Shown here: piece by piece, positions 11,859 to 23,352 of the stretch | How the letters are laid out: each line of letters starts with the position of its first letter | Numbering within the stretch: the first letter of the stretch is position 1 | Assembly (NCBI GenBank): GCA_026545765.1 | Contig: CM048840.1 | Coordinates: 50,716,580 to 50,780,579 of the forward strand | DNA length: 64,000 bases | Direction: 5' to 3' | From: Plantago major | Lineage: Eukaryota; Streptophyta; Magnoliopsida; Lamiales; Plantaginaceae | The notes under the pieces: generated by a model | Database searches by the model: none | Seen by the model: the letters and a program-made list of their open reading frames with translations, nothing else | What the model was told of the DNA's origin: nothing | Program-made: the position numbers and the translations under genes

Positions 11859-13879
11859 TGTCACGCCCCAAAACCAAATCACTTTGGCGCGACCGACCGT
11901 CTATCGTGAGATGGACTCACACCAAGACGAAGCCTACTTTAAACCTCAAAGTACATCAAAATCTCAGAGTGGTACAAACAAAGCATCTAAAAGTCCCTTA
12001 AGTAATTACAACAATAATTACAAGTCCTCAGTACATAACAATCCCAACATTACAAGTCATCTTATACTTTACAAATATCAGAGTAAGCAACAGCTACTAA
12101 ACAATCTTCACAAATCCATCATTCGACTCAACTCCAAAGTATCTTCGTCCGATCACTTACTAAATATCTGAAAGGGGGGTGTAAGGGTGAGCCTCAATGA
12201 TACTTCTACCGGATCAAGCAGCGTAGTAAAACATACATATTTATATACACACACTATAACAATTCACATATCCAAAATCAGAACATGGAGTACTTTCACA
12301 AAACAGTAAGACGATAGTTTAGCTCAATCAGATTTTACACTAGGCCACTATTAGATCCCGTGGCAGGGAAGATGGCATACATAACAGTAACAGTAGGTTT
12401 CCCCGAAATGAAACATAAACAGTAGGTTTCCTAAACAGGAAACAATAACAAGAGTTCCCATGAAAGGAACGAAGGTAGGAAGTATACTTCTATGCCAATA
12501 AACCCTCATGAGAGGTCAGTACAAAGCGTAGACAAAACTGAGAGCCAAAACATATTTTATCTCCATGTACAGAAACATAATTTTCACACATCACATGCAT
12601 CATAAAACATATTTTTGGTAATTCACATACTTGATCCAAGTCCCATTACTTGATATAATAACCACAAGTTGTTTGTCAATTGAAAACTATACATATATAC
12701 ATTTTATATCGGAAAATAAAAGCAAAAGTGTCAAAGAAACCCCTTACCTCAAGGTCGATACGAATCCAAGTCAAGCCTAAATAATCCGCAAAACCATCCA
12801 TTAGCTTGCACATCGAATCTCCAATAGTCACCATAAACCACAAATCCTCCAAAGTACCAATCACAAACTCCGTCTAGTCTTTACTACGGTTTTAAAGGTC
12901 GAAATTGAGGAATTATGGTAACAAGGGCAAAACGGTAATTTCTGGAGCTAGGAAAAATAGGATAAAAAATGGTGGGACGTCAATATAGTAATTCTACATG
13001 TCCAGGGGTAATACGGTAATTTTCTGGGTACAAACAGGGCTCAAAAATATAAATGGTCATGGCCGCCGGGTTCGAACCTGTGACCTCCAGGTTCACAGCA
13101 ACGTGACAAACCTACTGGGCTAGGCTTTCGATTGTTACAAGTTATGCAGATAATAGAATATATCGTGGTAAGGGCAGATTCGGTAGATAACACAAGGTCC
13201 AGGGGCATAACAGGTATTACGGGTTGCTGGGTCAAAACTAGAATATACTGAAGTTCAAATTGCGTAAAGGTCCCCGCACCTTCAAATTATCAAAAGTGAG
13301 GGTTTTAACTTTCGAAAACCTCAAACTAGTCCTGCTACAATCCAAAACTTCGAATCGAACCAATCGACTCAATCAAGGCCAAGGTTACAAGAATCGAATA
13401 ACCATCAATCCTCCATTCAAATCGATGAGTAACCGTCCCAAACAACACGAATCACCCAAATCGAATCGCTAATTGCCCTCTTGTTTCCATGTCGCGATAC
13501 ACACCAACATCGGTTCGATAATCACAACACTACTCGATTTCATTCGATCGGAAGGAAGAAGGAAGATCGGTGGCGGAGGAGGGATAAACCATGAGCTTGG
13601 TGGTGGTGGATTTGGAGGCTGCCTAAGGAAGTGTAGAGAGGAGGAAGAAGAAGACTAGAGTTTTAACTTAGGGTTTGCTTGGGCTCATCCTGGGCCAACT
13701 TGGACTTTACACAACTGGGCCTTTACTCCCACGCATGATTAAATCATAAGATTCGCCTTTTTATTAATCCGTAAAATAATTATCTATAAAATCTCGTAAA
13801 TCAACTTAAGTCGAAATAATTTCTTGTCTCCAAATTAAATTCAAATGGACGGTCCAAAAATAAATTCCGGGTTTTTACA
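11859..13879 (-). repeat. Outer LTR 1 (3' LTR)
   Basis: This 2.02-kb LTR runs TGTCACGCCCC..GGGTTTTTACA on the + strand. It is closely similar over its whole length to the LTR at 15735-17761, with small indels. For example, about 21 bases present near 16492-16513 are missing near 12635, while a box-A-like motif kept here (13111-13122) is deleted in the other copy. Open frames inside (for instance 11884-12171) appear in both LTRs only because the LTRs are duplicates. Confidence 0.88.
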
Positions 13880-14320
13880 TCCTCCCCTCCTTAAAAGAAG
13901 TTTTGTCCTCAAAACTTAAATCCAGTACGCTTCCACTGTGCAACTTTTATAAACTTTCAAATCCGCGAATCACCTACTTCCTCCTTAATACTTTTCATCG
14001 ATCCAAAAACACCACTTTCGATAAAACCACACCAAACCTCGAAAAGACTAGCCTAAGCACCTCAAAGGTTCTTTTCCTAGGTTCCTCAAAGATTCTAACC
14101 TAACTCCTCGAGTTTTCCCCTTCATCCAAAACGACACTTCACATACTCAAACATGGGACCTACACCCAACAAACCGGAACCTCACCACTTTCTTCCAATC
14201 ACAATCATAAACCTCGAAAAACTAACTTAGGCTTCAACAAGATCTAGCTTAACTCCTCAAAGATTCTCTTCATCCAAATTGACACTCCACAAATTCAAAC
14301 CTTATTTCTTCACAGTTTCT
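13880..14320 (-). other. Internal tail with polypurine tract
   Basis: On the minus strand the tract AAGGAGGGGAGGA (within 13880-13900) sits directly before the LTR start, as expected for a plus-strand primer. The rest matches, with divergence, the segment at 15273-15700: both share the stretch from CTCACCACTTTCTTCC to TTCACAGTTTCTAGCCTAGG. No coding potential. Confidence 0.75.
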
Positions 14321-15272
14321 AGCCTAGGAAAAATAGGATAAAAATGTAGAAGGGCATAATTGTGGTTCTATAACGTTCAGGGGCAAAACGGTAATTTGAA
14401 CGGGTCGAAAAATAGGCTGGAAAAGGTTACAAGATATGTCTCCATGGGGTTTCGAACTCGCAACCTCAACTTCACAAACCATCCAACAAACAACTGGGCT
14501 AGGCTTTCGGTTGTAACAACTTATGCAGATAATAGTATATATCGCCGTAAGGGCAGATTCGGTAGATAACACAAGGTCCAGGGGCATAACAGGTATTACG
14601 GGTTGCTGGGTCAAAACTAGAATGTACTAAGTTCGTCAAATTGCAGAAAGGTCCCTGGCACCTTCAAATTCTCAGAAGGGAAGGGTTTATACTTTTCCAA
14701 AACCTCAATTAAGTCCCTGAAACCTCCAAAACTTTACCAAACCCGATCAAACTCATCCAAATCCAAGCCAAGGCAACAATAATCGATAACCCATAACCTC
14801 CTCTACTCCAATCGATCAAGATCAGGTCCAAAAACATCAAATTCGTCCCAAAGCATTGCGAATCGATCTCAATCTCTTGCTCCAGTTTCGCAAATTTCAG
14901 CCCTCCCCTCTCCCGGTTCTGTTTCGCTACAATCTACCCCAAAAATCATCGACTTCGGTCCGAATTGGTGCGTAAGGGTGGCGGCAGTGGTGATGGGTGA
15001 GGGAGAAAGGTGGTGGCGGCCAAAGAAAGAAAATGGCGTGAGGGGGCTGTGAGGAAGAAAAGATGATGACTAGGGTTAGGGATTAAGCAATAGTAGAGCT
15101 TTACACAATTGGGCATTTACTCCCAACCCAATACAATTAAATCAACATTGTCCATCTCGATTTATCGATCCATAAAGTGATTAATAAAATCCCGAACAAC
15201 TCACGTCTCTATAATTAATTCAACTCTGTAAAATTAATAGGCAATCGAAAAATAAATTTCCGGGATTTTACA
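14321..15272 (-). repeat. Partial divergent LTR 2 inside the element
   Basis: This block resembles the right half of the outer LTRs: the GGAAAAATAGGATAAAAA start, then GGGGCATAACAGGTATTACGG near 14580, and an end at GGGATTTTACA followed by a polypurine complement. It is clearly more diverged from LTRs 1 and 3 than they are from each other. Its left part is missing. The junction at about 14320 joins the internal sequence ..TAGCCTAGG to LTR sequence at a shared CTAGG, suggesting an illegitimate or template-switch join. Confidence 0.75.
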
Positions 15273-15734
15273 TCCTCCCCTCCGTAAAAGAAGTTTCCTC
15301 CTGGAAACTTAACTCCACTACGCTTCCACTGTGCTAATCTCACAATCATCCGATTTTCTAAACCTCGAATCACAACATCAATCCTAGTACCTTTCACCTG
15401 GTCTAGAGATCTCATCGACAGTTCATACTTCATATCTAAAGTCCAATACCACTTTTGACATCTCTCTCGGAAACACCATAATTCGACAAATCCAACGTAA
15501 TCTTCCAATCAACACAAACATATCACACATACCCCCAACAAATTGAAACCTCACCACTTTCTTCCAATCACAGTCATAAACCTCGAAAAACTAACTTAGG
15601 CTTCAACAAGATCTAGCTTAACTCCTCAAAGATTCTCTTCATCAAAATTGACACTCCACAAATTCAAACCTTATTTCTTCACAGTTTCTAGCCTAGGCTC
15701 CTCAAAGATCATAACCTGGCTCTGATACCACTTT
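15273..15734 (-). other. Short internal region with primer binding site
   Basis: This is the second copy of the non-coding internal segment, about 460 bp. On the minus strand its start is TGGTATCAGAGC (complement of 15719-15730), the sequence complementary to the 3' end of plant initiator tRNA-Met, four bases from the LTR. Its end carries a polypurine tract (complement of 15273-15283). A primer site and polypurine tract with no gene between them is the structure of a non-autonomous element. Confidence 0.85.
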
Positions 15735-17761
15735 TGTCACGCCCCAAAACCAAATCACTTTGGCGCGACCGGCCGTCTATCGTGAGATGGACTCACGCCA
15801 AGACGAAGCCTACTTTAAACCTCAAAGTACATCAAAATCTCAGAGTGGTACAAACAAAGCATCTAAAAGTCCCTTCAGTAATTACAACAATAATTACAAG
15901 TCCTCAGTACATAACAATCCCAACATTACAAGTCATCCTATACTTTACAAATATCAGAGTAAGCAACAGCTACTAAACAATCTTCACAAATCCATCATTC
16001 GACTCAACTCCAAAATATCTTCGTCCGATCACTTACTAAATATCTGAAAGGGGGTGTAAGGGTGAGCCTCAATGATACTTCTACCGGATCAAGCAGCGTA
16101 GTAAAACATACATATTTATATACACACACTATAACAATTCACATATCCAAAATCAGAACATGGAGTACTTTCACAAAACAGTAAGACGATAGTTTAGCTC
16201 AATCATATTTTACACTAGGCCACTATTAGATCCCGTGGCAGGGAAGATGGCATACATAACAGTAACAGTAGGTTTCCTAAAGAGGAAACAATAACAGTAG
16301 GTTCCCCCGCAGAAAGGAACAGTAAACGATAGGAAGTATACTTCTATGCCAATAAACCCTCATGAGAGGTCAGTACAAAGCGCAAGCAAAATTGAGAGCC
16401 AAAACATATTTTATCTCCATGTACAAAAACATAATTTTCACACATCACATGCATCATAAAACATACTTTTGGGAATTCACATACTTGATCCTTTTTCGAA
16501 TAGAATATTATACCAAGTCCCATTACTTGATATAATAACCACAAGTTGTTTGTCAATTGAAAACTATACATATATACACTTTATATCGGAAAATAAAAGC
16601 AAAAGTGTCAAAGAAACCCCCTTACCTCAAGGTCGATACGAATCCAAGTCAAGCCTAAATAATCCGCAAAACCATCCATTAGCTTGCATATCGAATCTCT
16701 AATAGTCACCATAAACCACAAATCCTCCAAAGTACCAATCACAAACTCCGTCTAGTCTTTACTACGGTTTTAAAGGTCGAAATTGAGGAATTATGGTAAC
16801 AAGGGCAAAACGGTAATTTCTGGAGCTAGGAAAAATAGGATAAAAATTGTGGGACGTCAATATAGTAATTCTACATGTCCAGGGTAATACGGTAATTTTC
16901 TGGGTACAAACAGGGCTTAAAAATATAAATGGTCATGGCCGGGTTCGAACCTGTGACCTCCAGGTTCACAGCAATGTGACAAACGGCTTTCGGTTGTTAC
17001 AAGTTATGCAGATAATAGAATATATCGTGGTAAGGGCAGATTCGGTAGATAAAACAAGGTCCAGGGGCATAACAGGTATTACGGGTTGCTGGGTCAAAAC
17101 TAGAATATACTGAAGTTCAAATTGCGTAAAGGTCCTCGCACCTTCAAATTATCAAAAGTGAGGGTTTTAACTTCGTAAAACCTCAAACTAGTCCTCACAT
17201 AATCCAAAACTTCCTGAATCGAACCAATCGACTCCGAATCAAGGCCAAGGTTACAGCAATCGAATAACCATCAATCCCTCCATTCAAATCGATGAGTAAC
17301 CGTCCCAAAACAACACGAATCAGTCCAAATCGAATCGCGAATTCGTCCTCTTGTTTCCATGTCGCGATACACACCAACATCAGTTCGATAATCACAACAC
17401 TACTCGATTTCATTCGCATCGGAAGGAAGAAGGAAGATCGGTGGCGTGGAGGAGGGATAAACGGGCGGAGCTTGGTGGTGGTGGATTTGGAGGCTGCCTA
17501 AGGAAGTGTAGAGAGGAGGAAGAAGAAGACTAGAGTTTTAACTTAGGGTTTGCTTGGGCTCATCCTGGGCCAACTTGGACTTTACACAACTGGGCCTTTA
17601 CTCCAATCCACGTACAATTAAATCATAGTACTCCGTCTCTTTTTATTAATCCGTAAAATAATTATCTATAAAATCTCGTAAATCAACTTAAGTCCAAATA
17701 ATTTCTTGTCTCCAAATTAAATTCAAATGGACGGTCCAAAAATAAATTCCGGGTTTTTACA
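15735..17761 (-). repeat. Outer LTR 3 (5' LTR)
   Basis: This 2.03-kb LTR is the partner of 11859-13879, adjacent to the primer binding site on its left, so it is the 5' LTR of a minus-strand element. A small deletion near 16984 removes the box-A-like motif found in LTR 1. It ends at TACA before the AGAAA duplication. Confidence 0.88.
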
Positions 17762-18059
17762 AGAAAATAAAAGTTCCACCGGAGCTGCTCCTACACCGGC
17801 GACCTGAGCTACCGAAACTCCTTTCCAATATATTTTTTTCTTAGAAATTCTTCTTTTTATTTTAAAGATTTTGTTTATTAAGTTGTTGAATATTATAATT
17901 TGATTTTGAAGTAAATACTCGTTCAGTTCATGAAGACATCTCAACATCCTTGGTCAAAACATGAGCCAAATTTTCCTATACATAAATGCAAGAAGTGAAA
18001 GCAAACATGAGCCAAACTATTCACAGTCTCCTCTTCTCTTAATGAAAGTAAAAAATGCA

Positions 18060-18375
18060 GAATTAAAAGCAAGCAACATCAATTTAGTCTCATGGATAAT
18101 ACCCCCGGCTGGTGCAAGAGAATGAGTAAGAGACTGCAATTGATCAATAACCCTCTTACTATCTTCTTAAAAAATAACATTATCGAGCTGCTTTTCCCTA
18201 GCAAAATCGACTGCACATCGGGCTGCAAGCACTTCACCTATTTAGGGACACTTAATAAACATAATCTTCTTCCTTCACCAGGCTAAGACACCACCTGTAC
18301 TGTCTCTAATAACCACGCCAATCTCACACCTGAACCATCGCGCGTGGAAACCGGCATCAAAATTAATTAACCTTA
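18060..18375 (-). pseudogene. LINE-type RNase H (RVT_3-like) relic
   Basis: Reading the minus strand from about 18370 gives a degraded plant non-LTR retrotransposon RNase H domain: a NFDAGF-like start, GVVIRDSTGGVLAW, then GEVLAARCAVDFARE and VIDQLQSLTHS, with several stops and small frame changes between. In the family this domain lies at the C-terminus of LINE reverse transcriptases or in stand-alone RNase H-like proteins. No reverse transcriptase is visible next to it, so this is an isolated fragment. Confidence 0.6.
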
Positions 18376-19268
18376 TAGTACCAACAGTCGGAATACTATG
18401 GTGGGTGTGGTGCTGCATTCAGTGATTGTGCCGCCTTGAATCTGAATAATACATCTTCGATGATTGCATTGTTGAGTATTAAATGAATCTGCATGTAGAG
18501 AGATGGGGGTTTGTGAATATATATTGCTACGTTGCGTTTTGTTGAGATTTGTACGGAAATTTTATTTTCAAATTTGTAACAAATTAATTTGTTGATGAAG
18601 ATAATAGTTGATGAAGATATGTCATAATATTAGGAGGTCTTCAACAATCTCGCAAGTGACTAAATGTAGTAAACAAAATCTAGTATGGAGAATTTAACGT
18701 GATCAACTTTTCTTATATCCAAGAATTACAAATGAATTATTTTTCTTCTTCAAAATGTTACACTAGCTTTTTGTTTATGTGACATATGTTATTTCAAATG
18801 TACATCACCACTTTTATCATATATATAGATATCGATCCTAAAACTACCGAGTCGATGTCTATGGAAAGTTAAACATAAACATAAAATCCTAACTAACCGA
18901 ATACTCAGCTTTTTTGAATTACGTAATAAGGGAAGATAACTAACTAACTTGATTTTAGGTGTGTTAGGCAGATTGAAAAAACTAATTTTCCTAAATAAAG
19001 CTCAACTAACATAAAATACATCGTATTTACAAATAATTCATTTTTAAGTCTTAGAAAAGTAACATTGTGATGAATTTTTTCAAAATATAGTTTTTACTAA
19101 TAATCGATTTTTCTTGTAAAATTAAGACATGAAATAGTGAAAATAGTACTCATGTCTTTACTAAAATTAACAAATATGGTTGAATTTAAATACATTTTAT
19201 TGAGGTTGAATTTGCCACATAAGATTTTGTTATATGTGGCATGACTATTATTTCAAATAGCCTCCCAC

Positions 19269-19302
<34 letters not shown>

Positions 19303-19600
19303 CATACATACATACATACATACATACATACATAAGATTCTCTCACTTTTCCAATGCTTCATCTTACTTTTACCACTTACTTAATATTTTATTTCATTTT
19401 CTTAAAATTTACACAAAACTAAATGTAAACTTTATAAAAGAACGGAGTGAGTATATAGTAGCAATTAAAAATTACAAAAAAATAGTCTTTTATTCCACCT
19501 AGAATTTTAGCACCTCTAGATAGCCTAGAATAACAACTCCCTTTATAAGTACCATATTTAGTCTTATAAAAGTCCTATACTATTAGGAAAGTCCAAAAAG
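18376..19600. other. A+T-rich intergenic stretch with TA/CATA microsatellite
   Basis: No gene is seen. A mixed (TA)n and (CATA)n microsatellite lies at about 19269-19334. The rest is A+T-rich without recognisable structure. Confidence 0.5.
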
Positions 19601-19829
19601 TCTCCTTGGTTTCTACAGAAATTGTCTAGTTTTTACGTTGGCCCGTTTTTAATTTTGTGGGTCAAAAACCGGTTCGGATCGTACCATTTTATTTTTGAAT
19701 CTAGTATAAATGTCGATTTTCAGTTTTTTTTTCATTTTTATCTCATTTGCCATTTTTTAAATCGGTTTCTTCTAGATCTCTCTCCAAATTTCTCCCCAAA
19801 CCCCAAACCTAATCGAATTGATTCACAAT

Positions 19830-20012
19830 TCAGCGAGGGAGCAGCTGGAAACGATTGGCAGAGAGCTTGCAATGGGCTCAGATCGAGATGCGTCTATTAA
19901 AAATGCTGGAAAGCTTGTTCATCTAGATCCAAATCCGATCTCATTGTTTCTGGAGCGATTTTCTCTCTACTTCTGGCGATTCATTGCGCGATCATCAGGT
20001 AATGGCTGTTGA
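19830..20012 (+). pseudogene. Captured fragment resembling AP-4 epsilon N-terminus
   Basis: The frame at 19836 reads REQLETIGRELAMGS. I recognise EQLxTIGRELAMGS as the beginning of plant AP-4 complex epsilon adaptin, where the first residue is Met; here the Met codon position is AGG. After about 14 residues similarity ends (DRDASIKNAGKLV), and the frame runs on to a stop at 20010-20012. Upstream pyrimidine-rich sequence looks like a 5' UTR. It lies inside the TCTAG-repeat region, which suggests a gene scrap carried by a transposon. Identification is from memory and rests on a short match. Confidence 0.45.
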
Positions 20013-21094
20013 AACTTGATTTTAGTGTTTTTGAGTTCGATTTTGCGTTTTGTTGCTTCGTTGTTGCTCGATTTTTGCGTTTTGCTCGTTGTTGCTTTCG
20101 TTGTTGCTCGATTTTGCGTTTTGCTCGTTGTTGTTATTCGATTTTCGTTGTTTTTGCCCGATTTTCGATTTTCAGTTTAATCTCTTCAGTTTCATCGCAA
20201 TTGTTGTTGTTCGATTTTCGTTGTTGTTGCTCGATTTTCAGTTTCATCTCTTCAGTTTCATGTTGTCTGTCTAGTTGTTCCATTATATTGTCTAGTTTTT
20301 ACATCATATTGTCTAGTATATGCGAGGAGTTCTCTAGTTTTTACATTTTCACCAACTATCAAATTTACTAGCTGATCTCAACATATTTGTCTAGTTTTTA
20401 GAGGATATTGTCTAGTTTTTTAAGAAATATTGTCTAGTTTTATTATCAAACATGAACATAATTGTCTATATTGTCTAGTTTTTACACTATGTTGTTTAGT
20501 TTATGAAAGGAATTTATCTAGTTTTTACATTTTCACCAACTATCGAATTTACTAACTGATCTCAACATATTTGTCTAGTTTTTAGAGGATATTGTCTAGT
20601 TTTTACGAAATATTGTCTAGTTTTATTATCAAACATGAACATAATAGTCTATATTGTCTAGTTTTTACATTATATTGTTTAGTTTTTACATTATATTGTC
20701 TAGTTTATGCGAGAAATTTTCTAGTTTTTACATTATATCTAGGAATTCTCTAGTTTTTACATTTTCACCTGCACCTTCAAATCAAATTTACTAACTGAGC
20801 TCAACATATTTGTCTAGTTTTTACGAGATATTGTCTAGTTTGTAGTGTATATTGTCTAGTTTTATGATCAAACATGAACATAATTGTCTATATTTAGTTT
20901 TTGCACTATACTGTTTAGTTTAAGAGTTGAATTCTCTAGTTTTTACATTATATTGTCTAGTTTATGAGAGGAATTTTCTAGTTTTTGTATAAATGTTCAA
21001 TGGTTTTTTTTGTATAAATTGTGAAGCTTGATTGGACTTGGTAAACTTGGAACTTTTGACTGTGGTGTTTTTCTGATGAAGCATATGGAGTTGT

Positions 21095-21220
21095 TCCAAG
21101 GAACTCCTTTTCCTTGATATAAGAGACCTTAATTATGCTGATGATGATTTTGAAGATGGCGTATTGGATTATTTGAAGAAGAATGCTCTGAAGAAACTAA
21201 AGCAATCGAAGAAAAATTAG
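21095..21220 (+). pseudogene. Unidentified exon-like C-terminal fragment
   Basis: A 41-codon frame ends in DDDFEDGVLDYLKKNALKKL followed by a Lys-rich tail and TAG. Codon use and the acidic-then-basic pattern look like a real C-terminal exon, unlike the surrounding TCTAG repeats. I do not recognise the protein. It may be a second gene fragment captured by the same repeat-bearing element. Confidence 0.3.
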
Positions 21221-21490
21221 TGTTTTCGAATTGATGATGATATTGTCTAGTTTTGTAACTGAATTGTCTAGTTTTGTAAATTAATTGTCTAGTTTTATTA
21301 CTTATACAGAAATTTACTCAGTGATCTAGTTTTTACATTATATTGTCTAGTTTTTACATTATACTTGACCCGTTTTTAATGAATACGGGTCAAAAGATCC
21401 GCGAAAAACCATAAAAAAAACCAAGTCGACAAAAGGTATAATTGTCTAGTTTTAACATTTGAAGGGAACTTTCCTATATATAGGGGTCTT

Positions 21491-21923
21491 TCGCAAGACG
21501 GACTCTAAGTATCACGTTGTGAGTTATTTTGATTAAAGATTTCTGAATTTGTTAAGTATCATATTGTGAGTTAACTTAATTGAACACAGGCTATAGTGCA
21601 ACGCGAAACAATGGAACAACATTTGGAACATTTTCTTGCTGCATAAAGAAAAAAATTGATATTAAAATTATGAACCATTAAACGCGGATTTAGATTAACG
21701 TATTACGTGTGTGTGTGTGTGTGACAAAATCTAACCAAAAGATTACACATCCAGGTCGTTTCAACCCATTGATAGCGAAGAGCATGAGGACACGCAATTT
21801 GAATGCGGCTGGAAGAACATGGTAATGGAAATGTCGGCACATTTTAGTTTTCCGTTCATCTCTGCGTTGGACATAGCATCGTGGATGCTTAATTCTAGCC
21901 ATGAGATGAGTCTGATATTTATA
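21491..21923. other. Intergenic stretch
   Basis: A short (GT)n run lies at about 21706-21722. A 70-codon minus-strand frame (21690-21902) has no recognisable motif. Nothing else is seen. Confidence 0.4.
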
Positions 21924-22430
21924 GGGCGAATTACATATGGACCCCCTGTTAAATTTTGTAATTACAGATAGTGCATTATGTGATAACGTGTAATGGAGTT
22001 AGATAAAAATCAATTACATATAAGCCCACGAATTTGACTTTTGGCGATTTAAAAGCTGGAAAACCCATTTCTACCCCTGTTCAATTATCAGCTTTTCTGA
22101 ATGGCCAAATAGCCTTAAGTTATCGATGTCACGTGTCATGCACGTGTGAACTTATATGTAATTAAAACTGAACTTGTATATACTTAAATGTAATTGATTT
22201 CTGACCGTTATTTTTTTTAAAGTAGTCGTTGGGTAGTTAAATGGAGGCAATTTATACACCAAAACTTGCCATTTTGTCTCCTTATTTCAGATTTTTTCAC
22301 TACAAAATTATCTAGTTCAATTATGACTTCTAGCTCGAATGTTTCAAGTGATTATCCGGCAATTGGTGTCATTCACTATAAGTATATACGTGTTAATATA
22401 TATTACGTTGGCCGAGTATCAAGCACTATA

Positions 22431-22771
22431 TAGTACATTTTATATATAAGTATTGTTTCTAAAAATCATTTTGTACAATAGCTTTTTCATGTATTTTGTT
22501 AAACAAATGTACATATTAGCATTTGAAAATCCTATTAGTATAGCATGTACTTAATTAAATAACAATAATAAAATAAATATTCTTTTAGAAAATAATTATT
22601 GATTTAAGGGCCCTTAATTTAACTTGGATGCTCGTGAGCAAGCTTGAACATACATACACACGCTGAACGAAACACAAAAATGGTTCAAGATGTATTCCTT
22701 AAAAAAGTTTATAAAAGAGAAGTACCAAATAATTCAAATAATTATCATTGGAAATAAAAATTATTCCAGCA

Positions 22772-22774
<3 letters not shown>
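22431..22774 (+). repeat. Direct duplication, copy 1
   Basis: About 345 bases, from TAGTACATTTTATAT to TTATTCCAGCATT, are repeated nearly exactly at 22823-23168, separated by a (TA)n run. The copies differ by a few substitutions and a short indel near the end, implying a fairly recent duplication probably mediated by the TA runs. Confidence 0.9.

Positions 22775-22824
<50 letters not shown>
22775..22824. repeat. (TA)n microsatellite
   Basis: An almost pure TA run separates the two 345-bp copies. Confidence 0.95.
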
Positions 22825-22827
<3 letters not shown>

Positions 22828-23168
22828 TATTTTATATGTAAGTATTGTTTCTAAAAATCATTTTGTACAATAGCTTTTTCATGTATTTTGTTAAACAAAT
22901 GTACCTATTAGCATTTGAAAATCCTATTAGTATAGCATGTACTTAATTAAATAACCATAATAAAATAAATATTCTTTTAGAAAATAATTATTAATTTAAG
23001 GGTCCTTAATTTAATTTGGATGCTCGTGAGCAAGCTTAAACATACATACACACGCTGAACGAAACACAAAAATGGTTCAAGATGTATTCCTTAAAAAAGT
23101 TTATAAAAGAGAAGTACCAAACTACAATTCAAATAATTATTATTGAAAATAAAAATTATTCCAGCATT
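22823..23168 (+). repeat. Direct duplication, copy 2
   Basis: Second copy of 22431-22774. It is followed by TACGTATTATACATA repeats and a long (TA)n run to about 23350. Confidence 0.9.
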
Positions 23169-23204
23169 ACAAAGTAATAAATAAATTTTATATATATAGG
23201 TATA

Positions 23205-23272
23205 TACACACACACATATATATATACGTATTATACATATATATTATACGTATTATACATATATATTATACG

Positions 23273-23350
<78 letters not shown>
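23205..23350. repeat. TA-rich microsatellite
   Basis: CA/TA and TATACGTATTATACAT units are followed by a pure (TA)n run from about 23276 to 23350. Confidence 0.95.

Positions 23351-23352
<2 letters not shown>

Larger units (their letters stand above)
11859..17761 (-). mobile_element. Non-autonomous three-LTR retroelement
   Basis: Read on the minus strand, both termini start TGTAAAAACCCGG and end GGGGCGTGACA. The whole block is flanked by AGAAA on each side (11854-11858 and 17762-17766), so it inserted as one unit. Between the outer LTRs (11859-13879 and 15735-17761) lie an internal tail with a polypurine tract, a divergent partial LTR (14321-15272) and a second copy of the internal segment with a tRNA-iMet-type primer binding site. 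No gag or pol is present. The polypurine tract followed by TGTAAAA resembles Tekay/Del-type gypsy elements, but superfamily is inferred only. Mobility would have required enzymes from another element. Confidence 0.85.
19600..21480 (+). repeat. TTGTCTAGTTTTTAC repeat region (transposon-like)
   Basis: The unit (A)TTGTCTAGTTTTTAC(ATTAT) recurs dozens of times between about 20280 and 21360, in places nested in larger 180-230-bp units that share TTTTCACCAACTATC (20345, 20527) or TTTTCACCTGC (20760) and CTCAACATATTTGTCTAG. Single copies also occur at the left edge (19620) and right edge (21440). The edges carry partly inverted matches: CCTATACTATTAGGAAAGTCC at 19570-19592 against CCTATATATAGGAAAGTTCC read on the minus strand at 21470-21490. 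A DNA transposon or Helitron-like unit is plausible but unproven. Confidence 0.6.

Noticed and set aside
11884..12171. 95-codon ORF repeated at 15760-16047
   Set aside because: It is the same LTR segment in both outer LTRs. Conservation follows from LTR duplication; there is no domain and it is antisense to the element.
13078..13122. Possible tRNA gene
   Set aside because: Box A and box B are present but spacing in LTR 1 is too short and no cloverleaf is evident. It lies inside an LTR, so it is reported as tRNA-like only.
20280..21360. CRISPR-like array
   Set aside because: Repeats are not uniform, spacers are not unique fixed-length pieces, and the context is a plant nuclear genome.
21690..21902. 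70-codon minus-strand ORF
   Set aside because: No known motif, ends in a GT microsatellite, and no neighbouring exon.
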